Shown here in pieces: positions 62,765 through 64,000 of a DNA stretch of 64,000 nt. This DNA comes from Cornus controversa. Lineage: Eukaryota; Streptophyta; Magnoliopsida; Cornales; Cornaceae. The notes under the pieces were generated by a model. The model ran no database searches. It was not told where the DNA came from and saw only the letters and a list, made by a program, of their open reading frames with translations. Numbering within the stretch: the stretch's first letter is position 1; each line of letters begins with the position of its first letter. The position numbers were made by a program, and so were the translations under genes. The DNA lies in NCBI GenBank assembly GCA_026545225.1, contig CM048852.1, positions 56,551,146 through 56,615,145 on the forward strand. Direction: 5' to 3'.

Positions 62765-64000
62765 CTGTGTGAAAGACAAGGCACCAAATATGGTTTTAAA
62801 TACCGGCTGTTAATCATGAGAGGACAAACGTGTTACAGGCTGATATATTGATCTTACTTAAAATACCAATTGTAATGGACCATACAAACACATTACAGCA
62901 CCGTAACAACAGCTTCAGCAAGCTTCATTTACAAACCTCATTTTTTGCCACTTCTCTCCAATTTCTATTTTTACAATTTTGCTTCTAAACCCACCGATGA
63001 CAGCCGAATACAAGATCTATTCCCAATAAGTAATTGAACAAAAGATCTAAATTTAGATTTTTCATATGATTTAGGCTACATCTTACGTAGAATAATTGTG
63101 TCAGTTCTCCAAAGATTTATTTTGGAACTTGTTCTGTCTTTCATGTTAAACAATTGGGAGAGGAGGTGAGATTGAGAGTGGCAATGGCTTTTAATTGAGA
63201 GGTGATTGAGTGGGAAATTGACAGTGGCGGATGTCATTAGTGAGGGGCATGCGAAGTTTTGTTTTGACAATAGAGAGGAGAGATTTTTTTAGCCTCATAC
63301 ATATAATTGATTGGTAACTGTGAGTTTAAGAAATGAGAATTAATTCCAGAACCCAATGCGTCATGTGCTTTTCATGAATCTCAATTCTTTTCGTAATACA
63401 AGTGTATAAAGAAAAAACCTCAATAAGGTCCATTGAAAATCTATTTTTTTTTTAAGTAAAAATAATATACTATAAACAACATTTGATTTGTACGAGACTT
63501 GTAGAAAGGGATAGTCATCATTCTCAAATGCTAAACAACTAGTTTGTTAAGTCTAAATAGAACAACTGCTAATTTATTTCACGTTCAGGTGCATTTTTTG
63601 TCATAAAAGAAGTGAAAAAAGGCTAAAAATCGCTAATAATGACTTAAAATTCAATATAGAATTCATCATCTATATAAAATCATCATTATAAATTCAGCAT
63701 AATTATCAGACTCACGTACATAGGGTTCCAGGACTAAAACATTCATATTGTACATTTAAGTTGATTGTATGAAGAAAAAACAATTACAACTTCAATAGTC
63801 GCATCCATTATATTACATTCATTACACATTGCGTCTGTGTCACCGTGGCCGTTACCATTATGGTTGCATTATGGTCACTTAAACCTTTTAAACATGAGAC
63901 AAATGTCTAACCCTGACAAAGTCATTTTTATACTATTTAGACAACCAAAATCCCTTCTTATATATTGTCATTTGACCTTGTCTGCAATGAAAATCCATGT
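62765..64000. other. right edge, no gene seen
   Basis: AT-rich, no ORF of note. It could be the intron of a gene ending at 62,647. Confidence 0.4.

Noticed and set aside
1-64000. CRISPR arrays, phage genes, tRNA or rRNA genes
   Set aside because: I looked for them and saw none; the repeats present are eukaryotic microsatellites and transposon remains. A tRNAscan run would settle the tRNA point.

Overview
This is a stretch of plant nuclear DNA, almost certainly from a eudicot. It is AT-rich, its genes are split by GT-AG introns, and long TA/CA/CT microsatellites and degenerate transposon fragments fill the gaps. I cannot name the species. Exon structures below were built by hand: every junction was checked for splice dinucleotides and for reading-frame phase, and all of the gene models close into complete frames.

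Region 1 (about 1-19,560, + strand) is a cluster of TRICHOME BIREFRINGENCE-LIKE (TBL) genes, which encode Golgi xylan O-acetyltransferases. Three close paralogues of TBL34 type (212-2586, 4931-7038, 9844-11515) share identical intron positions. Two decayed last-exon copies (2617-2917 and about 8480-8965) sit between them. A fourth, more divergent TBL gene of TBL3/TBL31 type lies at 15,917-19,555. Flanking blocks are also duplicated, so the array grew by unequal recombination.

Region 2 (21,180-28,673, - strand) is a complete 19-exon BRCA2 gene, convergent with the last TBL gene. It has only three BRC repeats and a consensus E2F site about 100 bp upstream of its start codon.

Region 3 (28,674-46,730) is an 18-kb gene-poor stretch full of MITE-like elements, microsatellites and LTR-like fragments. 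It contains one clear RNA gene, a MIR390 hairpin at 40,428-40,532 with a TATA box upstream.

Region 4 (46,731-60,218, + strand) is a 13-exon MATE transporter gene, DTX44 type, with a plastid-targeting-like N-terminus. Its introns carry a LINE insertion with a perfect 12-bp target-site duplication, MITE-like repeats, a 355-bp tandem duplication and one GC-AG intron. The tail (60,219-64,000) has no clear gene except a possible terminal exon on the - strand at 62,647-62,764.

Functionally, the TBL genes belong to secondary-wall xylan acetylation, BRCA2 to homologous recombination, MIR390 to the TAS3/ARF auxin pathway and DTX44 to plastid transport. They form no operon-like system. TBL34 and DTX44 are, from memory, adjacent in Arabidopsis (At2g38320/At2g38330), so this may be a conserved neighbourhood enlarged by tandem duplication and repeats. 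I found no CRISPR, phage, viral or otherwise novel defence-like system.
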